A stretch of DNA of 64,000 nucleotides from Prosopocoilus inquinatus (Eukaryota > Arthropoda > Insecta > Coleoptera > Lucanidae), in NCBI GenBank assembly GCA_036172665.1, contig CM069879.1:21677924-21741923 (forward strand), read 5' to 3'. The first letter of the stretch is position 1; every line of letters begins with the position of its first letter. Position numbers and translations under genes: made by a program. The notes beneath the pieces are model-generated. The model saw nothing but the letters and a program-made list of their open reading frames with translations. It made no database searches and had not been told where the DNA came from. Positions 23,465 through 36,046 of the stretch are shown here, in pieces.

Positions 23465-25695
23465 ATGAAAGATTATTTGAAGAAATCCATTTTCAACTAT
23501 CTATTATTTGGTCAGATGGAAATCTTAAGTACTAGTCTTGAAGGTAGCAATTTTAACCAGTGGTCTGGAAGATCGTTTTCATGGTAGAATGTGTGGTGTG
23601 GTCGAGTAATAGATGTAATTCAACGATAGCGTAACTGGATAGTTATGTAAGTAGTCATAACTATCAAGTCAGCATAAACAGAACGACGGCAATTCGGATA
23701 TCACATCTGTCATCAAACAGATTGCTGTGCTTGGCGAAACACAATACAAGTGCACTCAACATAAACAGCTTGGAAAACCCTAAATTAAGAAAAGCAAAGT
23801 TAATATAAACAAACGATATGAGGCGTGCGCTCAAAGACGACTTCGCCATCATGGTCTTAAGATTAACCTTCGAATTCGGCCTCGATGAGCTGGCGGCAAC
23901 AAAGGGACTGAAAGAACATTAGCATGTTCCTGTCCGGATTTGTGCATTCTCAAACCATATAAATACTTGTCGTTTTCAATTATAAGACATTTGAGTGCTT
24001 AGGTTGTCATAGTGAAGTACTTTTCTTTTGTAACCAAGTGCAATGTAAGGCTAAAAAAATATGTAAGTCGCTTATTTTATATTCTTATATTTTATACACC
24101 CCTTATTAAAAAAATAACCGCCGTACAAGATCGTTTGAAAAGGTACGAGGCGTGCTTTTTCAAATGGCCATTATTTCGTGAATGATCTCTTGAAGAGTTT
24201 TATGGAAATCAATCTTAAAGATCGCTACTTAAGATTCCAATAAGAGGTGTGGTTGACTAATAGATGCAATTCAATAACATATCAACGTTTGCAGAGAATC
24301 AAGGCATGCATTTTCATCAAGGCATTTAATCAGGGATCTCTTGAAGATGACATTCTGAAGCTGTGGTTTTGGAGATTGGTTTTGAAGAAGGCAATCTGAA
24401 ACGGTAATGTTGAAAGCACTAATCTTAGCAGTGGCCTTAAAAGCTGGCAGTAGTGGTGTTGGAGGTGACAATTTTAAGTAGTGGTTTTTGAAGATCGTTT
24501 GTATGTTAGGAGGTGTGGTCGACTGATGGATGTAATTCAATGACAAATTGTATGAGGAGGTACAAGGCGCGATCTCTTGAAGACGGTCGTCTTAAGTAGT
24601 AGTAGTGGTTTTGATGATGACAATCTTAAGCAATGGTGTTATGTAGTGTTGCGCTTCACTTCCGTATCCGGCTGGAAGGACCAAATGTTATGTAGCGATA
24701 CACCTTTGACGCTACTATTGTCTAGGCTTTTTTTAATTGAGATTTTTGGTTTTATTTCACCGTGAAAAGACTTTCTTTAGGCAATAATTTTTGACGACCT
24801 TTTTTATTGATTATTTATTTACATAATGTTTTTTTTTTTGTTGCTATGAATAAAATTTAAATATATTCCGAAACGAACATGAACCAACAAATGGTCTTGA
24901 CCATTTTTACGGCAGGAAGTATGGTCGATTAAGAATGACTGATCCTTCGAAAAGATACGAGGCGTACACTTTCAACTACGATTATGTGATCGGTGATCTC
25001 TTGAAGACACCAATCTTCAGTAGCGATCTTGAAAATTGGTTTTCACGGTATGCGGTGTATTTGACTAATAAATGTAAGTCAACGTTTGACGAGAAACGAG
25101 GCGCACATTTTCATCTATACTCGTTACTTAATCAGTGAACTCTTGAAGACGACAATCTTCAGCTGCGGTCTTGAAAGACGGTAATCTAAAGGAGTGGTCT
25201 GAAGACGGCAGTCTACACCAACAGTCTCAAGACGGTAAACTTAAACAGCCTTGGCCTTGAAAGCAGGGAAGTTTAAGCGGTGGTCTTGGAGATAGATGAC
25301 TCTTATGTAGTGGCTTTGAAGATCGTTTTCGAGGTGGTAGACTTATGGATCTAATCCAATGACAGATTGTTTGAGGAGATACGAGGCGCGATTCTCTTGA
25401 AGGCAGCATCTTAAGTAGTGACTTTGAGAACAGCAATCTTAAAGAGTGGCCTAAAAGATAGTTTTTATGGTAGAAGGCAGGAAGGAAGATGGTTGAAAAA
25501 TATTTGTATTTCAATGATCAAAGGATCATCTGAAGAGATACGAGGTACACGTTTTCAACTATCCATTTAATCAGATGATGGTTTTGAAGACGGCACTCTT
25601 AAGCAATGGCTCTGAAGACAGTCATGTTAAGTAGTAGTTTTGCAGATAGTGTTCTTGAAGATCGATTTTTCGCTTTTGAATCCCAATGTCGTTTT
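23465..25695 (+). repeat. Degenerate complex satellite
   Basis: A ~30-base motif (CTTGAAGACGGCAATCTTAA plus GTAGTGGT) recurs dozens of times in drifting form. Longer landmarks recur too: GATACGAGGCGCACA (near 24140, 24957, 25085, 25377, 25540), GTGGTCGACTAATAGATGTA and TATCCATTTAATCAG. The array is interrupted by unrelated AT-rich DNA at about 23880-24130 and 24680-24900. Open frames within it are repeat by-products. Confidence 0.65.
23880..24130 (+). other. Insert in the satellite with a TATA-like promoter context
   Basis: CATATAAATAC (about 23958) is followed some 20-30 bases later by TTTTCAATTA and then TTGTCATAGTGAAG and CAATGTAAGG. This could be a solo LTR or a small Pol II promoter, but no LTR boundaries or coding exon could be shown. 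Confidence 0.2.
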
Positions 25696-27334
25696 TCCTC
25701 TAATCTATTTGATTTAGTTCAGTTCTGGAGTACGTTAATAATAAACTATTTGAGTATTGATTAAAGTCTGTCGTGTGAGAGACACACTAAAGAGAATTCC
25801 ATGATCGGAACAATAAATGCATTCGTTGAATTGAATTGTTTTAATATTAATGGTATCATTTCGCCGAAGCTGCCATACGCCACGAACGTACTCGGAAAAT
25901 TACTCATTTTCCTTGGACATCCTGAATAATACGTCCTGGAAGAGTTGACATTCAATACTTTACTGCGTGCTAACAAGTCGCGCCTTCCAGCCTTCTTCTT
26001 CGTCAATTAATTCCGCGTTTCGTAACGACATCATTATATTCAAACGTGCCCGGATCACGAAGACCATCCGATCGGAACGTAAGCAACTATTTATAGACAT
26101 TTTCACCTCCTCATCGTTCTTCGTAAAAGAGATTGCCGTCTCGCTATTTTTTTTTTCTTTTTTTAATTAAGGCCTCATCGATCGCCTTCGAGGGATAAAA
26201 TAGTGATGTCATTTCGCAGGCTGACCTTATTCGTCTTCATGAAACGAAAGTGAGGAGACAGCCGTCGGTTTTTCAACGGCGAGCAACAAATAATGCAGTA
26301 ACGACTGTGGTGACATTTGCGAAAAAATAACGAAGAAGACCTGCCAGGTATTTTTAGAAAGTTGAATTTCATTGGAACGGTCGTTATGAAGCGGTCGGCG
26401 TAAAAACTGTTTGTTTTGTGTTCGTCAGTCTAGCCCTAGCCTAAACAAGCGATTCATTCTTTTTTCATTCCTGAAAGAGACATCTGTGCGTTCTGTTTTT
26501 AACCAACTTACATTACCTTATTTCTAGAGGCGAGAAAAATTGGTGCATGACTAAGAATGATTAAATTAAATTAATTTAAAATATCAAGGCAATTCTGCTG
26601 CAAAATTAAACAAGTAGCAGTTTCGCTCATTTCTTAACTGAAGTGAAATAGTATGATGTAAAAAAAAGTTTAATATCTCGTAGTAAATCGTCGGAAGTAA
26701 AAGAAATGGGATACGTCCTTTCATGTTGACCTTAAAAGGTCCGAATATTTATTGAAAAACCGCAAAGAAACAAACTGAATTTTCATCGAGTTCGTCCTTT
26801 CACATGGTCGATTTTTATTAACGTAATGCAAACGTTGACTTTTCAGGCTTGGCCTATGGTTTCCGACCCCAGTTCGTATAATATTTACAATCTTGGGCCG
26901 GGGGTTACAACGCGCAGATCCGTACTATAAAGAAGCGCGATTTATAACATCGAGAAAGCAGGTAGCCATATTTCACTTTGCGTTATTACGCCCTGTGTGT
27001 ATATATGCCGGCCACTTTATTTCGAAAAATACACGCCCGCGTTTTCGATTAAGCAAAAAAAAAGAAAATGGCGGCGCGCCGGCGGGGGGTTGGTAGGGGC
27101 CCCGGATAAGGTTTCGGAGATTTATCGTTTTTAATAAGTTAATTTATTTGGATCATATTCCGAGTTAAATTGCTTCGGTAGTTAGCTACTGAAATAAGCG
27201 ATGTAATTCGTTCTAATTGAGGTAATTAATGATGTCATTAAGTGCACAACAAATGCTTACTTGAGTACCCTGCGACTGCATTATTAATTAATTAGTTTAC
27301 AAATGTTTGCTGCCTCACAATCGTAATTGACTTA
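25696..27334. other. Intergenic DNA
   Basis: A very GC-rich spot (27070-27105, GGCGGCGCGCCGGCGG) stands out. Short frames show no family signature. Confidence 0.4.
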
Positions 27335-27850
27335 ATGAGAATTTACATGTCTTTAACGAATGTTAATTTATTGTTCCAATTACTACATCTTCAAAATCGA
27401 CCTGAAAAGCTCCAGAAGAAATATTACAGAACTCTTCAAATTGCATTCCAAATTGCAGAAGTCCATGAAGATCATTATCGTTGTCAAATAAATCATAGTT
27501 TAAACAGCGACACCCTACGATCGTTTTTTGACCTAACAGAAGCTGTTAGAGGGATTCACTGTAAACAAAAACTATTTGCAACAATTTTTTTTTTGAATAA
27601 ATCGTTTAGGAAGTCTGACATTATCTCTGCGACTGTACACGCGTATAGAAATATAAGAGCAATGTTCAAAATAGAATATGAACTTAAATTTAGAAATGTA
27701 ATACCTGAGGATAAGACAAAAGGACCTCCAACAGTCATGGGGAGTTACAAGAATTTGGGCAGCATAATTTCAGAAGAAGGAAGCTTTAAAATAATGCCGT
27801 ACAGAATGGAAGAACACAAATTTCCTACTTATTTTTCTGTGCACAGCTAA
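27335..27850 (+). CDS. 171-codon open frame of unknown nature
   Basis: This is among the longest uninterrupted frames outside transposons. It begins at ATG 27335 and ends at TAA 27848. Near its end YKNLGSIISEEGS resembles the YLGS.I..DG motif after the catalytic core of many non-LTR polymerases, but the rest (Lys/Tyr/His-rich, QIAEVHEDHYRCQINHSL) is unrecognised. No signal peptide, membrane segment or splice context was noted. It could be a decayed LINE part or a chance frame in AT-rich DNA. Confidence 0.25.
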   Translation: MRIYMSLTNVNLLFQLLHLQNRPEKLQKKYYRTLQIAFQIAEVHEDHYRCQINHSLNSDTLRSFFDLTEAVRGIHCKQKLFATIFFLNKSFRKSDIISATVHAYRNIRAMFKIEYELKFRNVIPEDKTKGPPTVMGSYKNLGSIISEEGSFKIMPYRMEEHKFPTYFSVHS

Positions 27851-28423
27851 TTACAGACTAAAATGGTCACATGAACGAAGACGAAGCAAACCAAAGTAAC
27901 TGTACAAATATAAGGAGAAAATAAATCGATGACCAAATGGAACAGAAAAGGAACAGTGATAAAGATGATATATCTTCCTCTCTCCAATCAGATGACATGT
28001 CATTTGATCATCAATTTATTTATTTTTAGATAAAGAATATATCACATGGCTTATGCTGCTGAGTTTTAATTCGTTACTGTTTTTCCTTGCCTTGATGATA
28101 TCAATGTGACGAAATCGGTCGCTAATTACACAAAATACACATATTGTAGCAAGATACATCATTTTATTATCGAAACTTGTTTCTTTCAATGAATCATATT
28201 CATAATCAGTAACACTAAACTAGATCTTACTCTGATAATAAATGTCATTCTTAAATTTATGCTTATTTCCCTTTGACCTTGAAAGATGCTTGTGTGTATA
28301 AAATTGCGATAGAAAGTCTCCTTTGTCTTTTGTTTTTAATTTTGACGTATCGTTTAGACCAATTATCCGAAAAAATACACCTAGGGTCCTACTGCAATAA
28401 TAAAATACAAGCGAATAATATAA
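27851..28423. other. AT-rich intergenic DNA
   Basis: Nothing recognised. Confidence 0.5.
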
Positions 28424-29249
28424 AGCCGGGTTCAGACGAGTGGCCAATATACCAGTATTGGTATACTTTGCAAATATACCAGCACACAACTTGCGTAAGC
28501 CGCGTACAAACTTGCGAGCTAAGCGGCTCGGAAGCTGCTTTTGAAAATGAAATTGCAGCGCACTTTTGTGAGCATAAGGTGATCCGATATTAATCGTGAA
28601 CAGGACTACAGCTTTTCGTAGTTTAATTCAGACTGTAACAGATTAATTCCAGAAAGTATCAATTGTATTTCAGAAAAATAAAACGTATTTCGGCGGTATT
28701 GATTGTAGTTTTGAAAAGTGAAAGTAAAATGAGCTTCAAAAAAGTCAGTAGTTTTCAGAAAAGCGACATTCTTGATTTACAAACGACGCTTCGTGATTTA
28801 TATATATTTTCTGAATTTCATATGACCTTCTCTGAAATACAGTTTACCAAACTCAACTAAAATTACTACTTTCTGAAATACAATTTACTAATTAGAACTA
28901 CAACTGACGATTTCTTAAATAAATTTTACTAACCTGAAATACAACTAAAATTATCTCAAATACAATTGGAAAAGGTATTGATTCTCCACAAAAAAAGCTT
29001 TCTCAACAAGAAACTCTGCTTGTTGTCGGGGTAACAATTTGCTCCTTTCTTTTTTGTATGAATCCAACAAAGCAATTATTTTCTTTTTAAAATGATTCGC
29101 TGGCCGTCCAATTGCCGTACTATCAGTATCCCGTCAAACATATTTTTTCACATTTTTTTTTAATGATTCGCATCTTTCGAATCCCACAAAATAGAATGTG
29201 AACGATGCGTTTCGATTAGCGTAAGTACATACATTTGCATCTTACTAGA

Positions 29250-29460
29250 ATGCATTGCTCTGGCTCATGACCAGCTCACGAGCACCGTATAAATTTACGA
29301 GCACATCCTTTTGCTCCAAACTGACAGTCAGCATTCCTTTGTGCTCGCTTAAGAAACCCACTCCAGGCGGCTCACATCGAGCGGCTCACGCTCGGCTTCA
29401 GTACCTTGTTCACATCTGCTCGCGGGTCTGTATGCGCTCAATATGCCCGCCAAAAAAATC
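29250..29460. mobile_element. Possible degenerate relative of the 29.6-kb hAT element
   Basis: The stretch is packed with GCTCA, GCTCG and GAGC motifs (GGCTCATGACCAGCTCACGA, GCTCGCGGG, GCGCTCAA) like the subterminal parts of the element at 29607. No clear terminal repeats were found. Confidence 0.3.
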
Positions 29461-29606
29461 TGGGATAAATCTCTACATGCATTTTTGAGTTATTTTATTA
29501 GTTTGAATGCAGCTTTAAGCCATTAATCTTGCTACTTAGAGCTTGTTTGTATGGTAATGTAAAAACATGTCGTTACATTTACGCCAACGAATGTATATGA
29601 TGTTGG

Positions 29607-30234
29607 CAGGGTTCGGAAATGCTCACTCATGTGCGCATCTGAACCAATGAATCTACTCGCAGTTCACTCACGGACGTTGTTAAACGCGAAGACGAGCAAT
29701 ACCTTCTTTTGCTATTGTTCAGCTTCATGAGCAGATCGTGGACGCTCGCGTGCGCTCATTTCGGTACATCAAGAGCAAGACTTTTAGTTCTTTTTTTTTT
29801 TAAATTTACGAATCAATCTCAAAAAAATTGCAAATATTTCTCTCCGAATATTTCTCTATCACAAAAATATGTAAGAGGTTATTTATTTTGCGGGTCAAGC
29901 CTATTATTTAATATTATAAAAAGGTTTATTTTGCTAATAAAATTAATGATTAATGATAATTGTGTATTGTTCATCGGTTTAAATGCGGGAAACGAACGGC
30001 ACCGTATGACATTGGCGAGGATTGTTAATGGCTTGTCTGCACACTGCACGTAAACACTTTGTATGTACTGTCCCCTGAGGAACTCCTGTGCTCCCTCATG
30101 AGTCATGTGCTCTTACGGAATGAGTTTTATGTATTCGTTCATGTGCGAACACGAAATGATGCCTTTATTCTCACGAAGCACATTTTTCATCACTCGCTCG
30201 CGAGTGGTTCATGAGTGAGCGTTCCTGAACCCTG
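29607..30234. mobile_element. hAT non-autonomous element with perfect 8-bp TSD
   Basis: The ends read CAGGGTTC.GGAA.GCTCACTCATG in both orientations (22 of 25 positions equal). GATGTTGG is present immediately outside both ends (29599-29606 and 30235-30242). The 628-bp element has no transposase. Its ends are crowded with GCTCA/TGAGC motifs, as expected for subterminal transposase sites. Confidence 0.88.
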
Positions 30235-30594
30235 GATGTTGGCGAAACAGACAGAAGAGTGCTGGCCGTCATGGATAGCGGTCATTCTGAAAATGTGCTT
30301 GTGCTGCTTTTTCGGTTTTTATGTTCCGAATGTTTGGCGCAGCTTATCACTGGTTCATTTTCGAATAAATCAAGAATTTCAAGTGCCACTTCATTTGACC
30401 ATTCCATTATTTTTTTTATAATTATTAATGAACACTCTTCCGTTTGTATCCGTTTATCAATACAGAACGAATAGTACTTAAATTGACCAGTACTCACCAG
30501 TAACAAGTACAGTACAGTAAACCACTCACGCGACATGGCAAGTATACGCCTTTGACAAATATTGGCCAAGTACGCCAGTCGTTTGAATCCGACT

Positions 30595-31775
30595 TTAGTA
30601 TTGTATCTTGTAAGTTGCATAACATAACTATACAATTTATGAGTTAAATATAATTAGCTTAATTAATTTTATTATGCAGTAGGCCCTAGTAAGTATACCG
30701 AGAAATTTTTCAAAGTCGCGACGATATGACTATTCCAAATCATAGGGAAACGTATCCAACTCAACCTTGAACAGTTCTGATTTCAGATTTTAAAGTTGCG
30801 TTTACTTTCATATGAAATTTTCAAATGTTTTTGTATGTTTCACATTTTCAGGAAGAAGGGTTGAGACTAGAAGTTAAGATCATATTTATTTATACAGCTC
30901 CGTCGGCATAACACGTTTGCATCATGGACGTAAATAAAGAAAACGGAAAAACAAAATAAAAATAAGTTTAGTTTTCCATTTTTCGGATAGCCACATAAAA
31001 ACTTTGTTGAGCATTTGCTTCTGAAGAAATCAGACCAACAGAATGGTGGTGAGAACGTTGAGGGATAATTGAGTGACCATCTAGGTCTTCGAATCTAACA
31101 CCAGGATATTAGTTACTGTGGTATTAGGTCGTTGATGGTGAGATCTTTCACGTTAAAGTTTTCATCTTACCTTCTCCCTTTATTTAGTTTTATATAAACT
31201 CAGTGCTGAGAAGTCTCAAGCTTCAATTCAACAATTTTCAGAAGGAAGTCCTTATTTTGAAATTCCTCATTACCGGTTTTTACTGAAATACTCGTACAAA
31301 CCGATTTACGAGAGGAATCAATTTCAATAAGACTGGATTCTTCTGAACTTACCAGACTGATATAAGTCACTTCGAGAATCTGGAAGAATCCTTTCTGGCA
31401 GTTAGTAAAATTTGAAGAAAAAAAACAGACTTTACCGATTCTAATAAAGTTTCGGTTGGAAATATAGTCTTGGTATTGGTACAGTCGCGAGCAGAGAAAA
31501 TTACTTGTCAGTGTTAATCAAAAAGTTTGGCGGAACAGTCACAAATTGAAATGTTTTTGTCAGGTATGTTGGACTTTAATCAATTTGACAAATACAAAGA
31601 CTCATTTCACAATACACATAGAATAGAATAATCACAATGTCAAAAAATGATACTGACGAGTATTTTATATGCTTGCAACTGTGCATTTTCATCCTTAATC
31701 TTCGTTAATTCAAGTTTCCACTCAACAAACGGATATCACCAAGTTATATTAAATAGTAAACTTAGTGTAAGTTAA
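30595..31775. other. AT-rich intergenic DNA
   Basis: Nothing recognised. Confidence 0.5.
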
Positions 31776-32007
31776 TGGGTGCTTTCTTTCGCTTAAAAGT
31801 TTTAATCGTGTTTCGAATAGTTTGGACCGAAATTTCGTAGTCCTTGCACACAAACATCTGACTTGAATTTTTGATTGACAGTTCATTTGTAAATAACAAT
31901 AATTCAACCCAAATAAGTTTTGAAAATAGAGAGATTCAAAGAAAAGAATGTCTGTTTTTGAATCAAAACACGTTTGGATCACGATTTTGTGAGTGAAAGA
32001 AATCACC
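31776..32007. mobile_element. TTAA-type MITE, copy 2
   Basis: It aligns along its length with 21229-21458, sharing TTGAATTTTTGATTGA, CAAATAAGTTTT and AATCAAAACACGTTTGGATC. The left flank is TTAA; the right is TAAT, probably a decayed TTAA. Confidence 0.65.
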
Positions 32008-33639
32008 TAATATCTTAAGGAAAAGTGAAAGGTGAATTTTATTGATATTCTTGGACAAATGACCGATACATTTGGCTGTGGTTGCATGAAACTCAAATCA
32101 ATTCAGTACCTGAAATTTATGACCAACAAAGGAATTTCTTACGTAATTCTGATGCACACAACTATGTCGAAATAGCCTGAATTCCACCCTGCATAAGTCG
32201 AGCGAACGTGTACGAAGCACACCCTCCTCTGGACCTCCACTATTGATTCCAAATGTTGCAGCCATTCATGAAGTCGTCGTGCTGCAGAGGCTTTTTATCT
32301 CCGCCGGGATCACATGGACTGTGTTTGTTTGCTTGCTCTTCTTTCCAGGCGATTAAGCTCGTGTGACAGTGCCGAAAATGCGTTGATTTGTTGCCGGATA
32401 AAAATACGCTGATGAACGTCCCGAAAAACACCAGCAGCCTGCGCAGAGCGAGGGATGAAACACGTGCGTTTAAAAAGTCAGAGCGTTGACACTTCAACTC
32501 ACTTCCCTAGATTTTCGTCCGTGACTGTACTTGAGCAAAGTTTCATTTAATTGTGCAAAATAGAGAACTTGGAAAAAGTTTAATGATTTATTTTAGAATC
32601 GTTTTAGAATGCTCGGATGTTATGGATAATTTAATTATGTTCAAAGTTACCACTCTCAAAAATAAACTTTTTATCATCACAAAACCTGCTGAATTATTAG
32701 TTTAATAAAATGCAAACGTAAAGCAGCAGGCGAGAATAGAACGTATGCACAATTTCCACATCCTTGTATTGAGGTGAGGTGAGGTTAAGGGTCACGTCAC
32801 ATCTCCACCCTTCGTTTAATACATAAATTCGGGTTGAAGTCACGTTGCCCTTCTCTTTTAATATTTATCGGCGGAACTCTTTGTTATTATATTTCTTCTT
32901 GAATCTCAGGTCCATCCTCGAATTACATCGTAACAAGTAATTTGGCTCTCTCGCTGAAATATAGTGAGGAACCCTTTCCCTTAAATGAGTTTAGCACCAC
33001 ATAATAGCGCTTGCAAAAACGTACCCTCTCTTAATTTTAGTGTTATAGCGTCTAATGTGTGCGAGTTGAGGGCGCATTTAAACGGTTGTGTTATTTTGTA
33101 TTAGCGCAGATCGTACCTGAGCAGCATATGGACGAGGTTCTATTATCACGTTTCGAACTCATTCACGTGTGCTAAGCGGCCTTGGTTTTGTTCTGCTACA
33201 CTTAACGCCCGGTATTATAAACACAAACAGGCAAAAAACATATACACGTTTATGTTTAACAAATTAGTTACCGTGATTGCAACTAAAGTTCAGGATCAAA
33301 TAACGTGCCAGTAAACGATTAAATCACTACAACTTCTTTTCCACCCATCACGAAAACAACTTTTCTCATTACACCCTCCGATAAAAAAATGATAAAACAT
33401 AATTGATTCCAAGAATACATTTTTTTATATAATTGAATAAATTAAAAGAGAAGGTAGACTGAACGTAATCAACCTGAAATTTGAAAGTGTAGGGAAATTA
33501 AACGAGAATGAATTGTGGATGAAATCGTCCCCCCTCCCACCCGCCAAGAAAGATGCCACTCTTCTTTGCATGCAAATTTTAGAAACAAAGACGAAAAAAG
33601 AAACGAAACAAAAATTATCTTCTGAAAGGAATCGACTTC
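32008..33639. other. Intergenic DNA
   Basis: A GAGGTGAGGTGAGG short repeat at 32771-32785. The minus frame at 32240-32497 has no family signature. Nothing else. Confidence 0.5.
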
Positions 33640-34502
33640 GTCATGTCCATCAAACGGTGATTTTATTTTTGAGTGTAACCGCAATAATTAAAAAAGAAAT
33701 GAAATCTAAATAAAGTGAAACGTGATGAAGTCGCTCTCCAACTCAAGAAACTAAAATATATCATCTGAGGAGAATTCATTTCGTTACTGTCCAACAGATG
33801 GGGACAAAATGAAAGACAACAACATGTAAAAGAATTGATTTCGATACTCTCTATCAAATGGATACAATATTTAAACTATAACTATGAAGGTAGTGAACTC
33901 AAAAATAGTGAAATCAGAGTCTGATTAAAATCGATTTGAAATTCACCACTTATCCCAACTTGGTGAAGAAAATCCTAATTAATTTTGTTTTACAACTTAT
34001 CAGATTGGTTTGACCTGCGAACTTCCTTGTAATCCAAAGATCCAGGAAGGCACAAAATTCCAAATTATTTCCAAACTGTAGATGAAAATGAAGAACTGAA
34101 GAAACAGGAAATATAAAAATAAAATAAGAACTTTTAGTTGAATCCTTGAGCACAGAAGGAACAAGAATGGCAGGAAATCGAAATAAAATTAATCATTTTG
34201 ATAATTTGTTCCCTCCCTCTTATAGATGGCGGTGCTGATTAATTCTTTATCGTAATTAGAGGAGGAAACTTCTTCGAATTAGTTTTGATTTTGAACTTCG
34301 AAATGTTTAGATTAGTTTGCTCTGTGTTCCTTCTGATAATGAAAAGTCTATTTGTTTTTCAATTAAAAAGTTAGGAGAACTCATTGATGTTGAAGTTTTA
34401 AATTATTTCCAAACTGTACAATAGATCAACACCATCTATTTGTTCATTCTTTAGTGTAATCTGCGCGATTCGAAATTTGTAATACGGATTATGAAATGAA
34501 GA

Positions 34503-35289
34503 GAGGATGGGACGATTCGCCGTCGCCAACTCGCCGTCGCCGATTCACCGTCGCTGATTCGTCGTAGAACCAATTCGCCGTCGACCCAATTTACCGTCCG
34601 CCCTATTCGCCTTCGCATATTACTGCTTTAATTAGCTTCATAAGCTTTCTGACTATTTTAGATATCCAAAGATATCCAAGTTATCCCTACGAATTGAATG
34701 AAAGTAACTATAATTTCAGTACGTTTTAAGTAAAGTAAAATGGACTTCACTATTATTTTTCTATTTCAAACCAAAATAATTTCCCAATTACAGTACGACT
34801 GTCGTAACACACAAAATTACGAAGAAATTGGTGCTGTTGGTGCACATAGTCATCATTTTTCTTTAATGGAACCCCAATTTTTTTCTAATTTATAATTTGA
34901 AATGACGAGCCTTCATGAATCAATATCTCCAAAACAGTCGACTTTTGATGTGTAGTGATTTTCATTTATGTGAAAATCAATATGATTTTGAGCAGAATCT
35001 GAAAATGTAAAAAAGAAAAATTGCGAACATCTTGTAGAATAAGAAATATTTACTGGAAGAGCAAACATTTTTATCTGTTTCTTTATCTATGTATCACATT
35101 TAATTAATGGGAAGTTATTTTATTTTCCATTAAATGTGCTAGCTTTTTTATTTTATTTGCGTATAATTATCGCATATTTCTTTGGATATGTACCTAACTT
35201 TAATCGCTGACGGCGAATTTACCGACGGTGAGTTTCCGTCGGCGAATTTTCCCTACGGCGAATCGGCGACGGCGAAATGTTCTAGACCC
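34503..35289. mobile_element. MULE-like MITE with iterated GCCGTCG ends
   Basis: Left (34503-34615) and right (35205-35289) ends consist of repeated, inverted ATTCGCCGTCG-type 13-16-base motifs. AAATGAAGA flanks both sides (34494-34502, 35290-35298), a perfect 9-bp duplication, which suggests a Mutator-like origin. The ~590-bp AT-rich middle has no coding potential. It landed in a unit of the ~270-bp array. Confidence 0.78.
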
Positions 35290-35902
35290 AAATGAAGAAG
35301 TAGAGGAATCAAAAAATAACTTTCATTGCAATATTTGAACGAAAAAGGAGAAACAAAAAGATGACGGGGAATTAAAAGAAACTTAATTATTCTGGTGACG
35401 TATCTATTCTATTCTAATCTACTCTACGTACTTCCTCCTGTGGTGATTCAAGGGGAGAGCGCGGGGGACACGCTCCTTCTTAAAACTCTGCATTTTTTTT
35501 TAAAGATTCTTAAAATTAAACATTTATAAGTGGTCTCAGATCTCTCTCCTATTACAAAGTACAACAGGAATGTTAAATCGTTACATTTGAACTTATACAT
35601 TTTTGAAATTTATTTGCAGTTATAGTTTATGGCCCTTAAATACTAGATTAGTAAATGTTGACTTTGAATCGTCATTGAATTAGCCGCAATTTCTATTTGA
35701 TCGAGTTTTTAAATGTTCTAGTGTTTGCTAAACTTTATACTTCTATTTTCTTTTGTAAATTAAAAAGAAAATTATAAGAAATACATGTTGTGTTAATTAT
35801 TATAAACAGAAACTCGATTTTATTCTCAATTTGAACAAATTTAAGATTTTACGATCTAGCTTATAATTGATGTTCACTCTTGTCCGATGAAAATTGTAAG
35901 TT

Positions 35903-36046
35903 AAAAGGTTTTTAATCTTAAACCTGATAGTATTATAAAAGGAAATGTACTCAACGTTTCACTATCGATTGATCAGGACGAAGCTATCGATCGATATTTA
36001 TACATTTCCTTTTACAATTCTATCTGGTTTAAGATTAAGAACCTTT
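35903..36046. repeat. Hairpin, ~46-bp arms
   Basis: AAAGGTTTTTAATCTTAAAC at the left pairs with GTTTAAGATTAAGAACCTTT at the right, continuing to GGAAATGTA / TACATTTCC. The ~50-base loop is ATCGAT-rich and holds the degenerate hammerhead-like core. It interrupts the ~270-bp repeat array. Confidence 0.75.
35956..35976 (-). ncRNA. Degenerate hammerhead-like core (candidate)
   Basis: On the minus strand CTGATCA ... GAAACGTTG lies in the loop of a 46-bp-arm hairpin. The C in place of the invariant G of CUGANGA would inactivate a hammerhead, so at best it is a dead copy. Confidence 0.2.

Larger units (their letters stand above)
28424..30594. mobile_element. PIF/Harbinger-like element enclosing the hAT element
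   Basis: The left end AGCCGGGTTCAGACGAGTGG resembles the inverse of the right end (AGTCGGATTCAAACGACTGG), 15 of 20 equal. The left flank is TAA and the right flank TTA, an imperfect 3-bp TWA-type duplication. The interior has no recognisable transposase; it holds ~42-bp TGAAATACAATT repeats (28830-28990) and the younger hAT insert. Confidence 0.5.
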
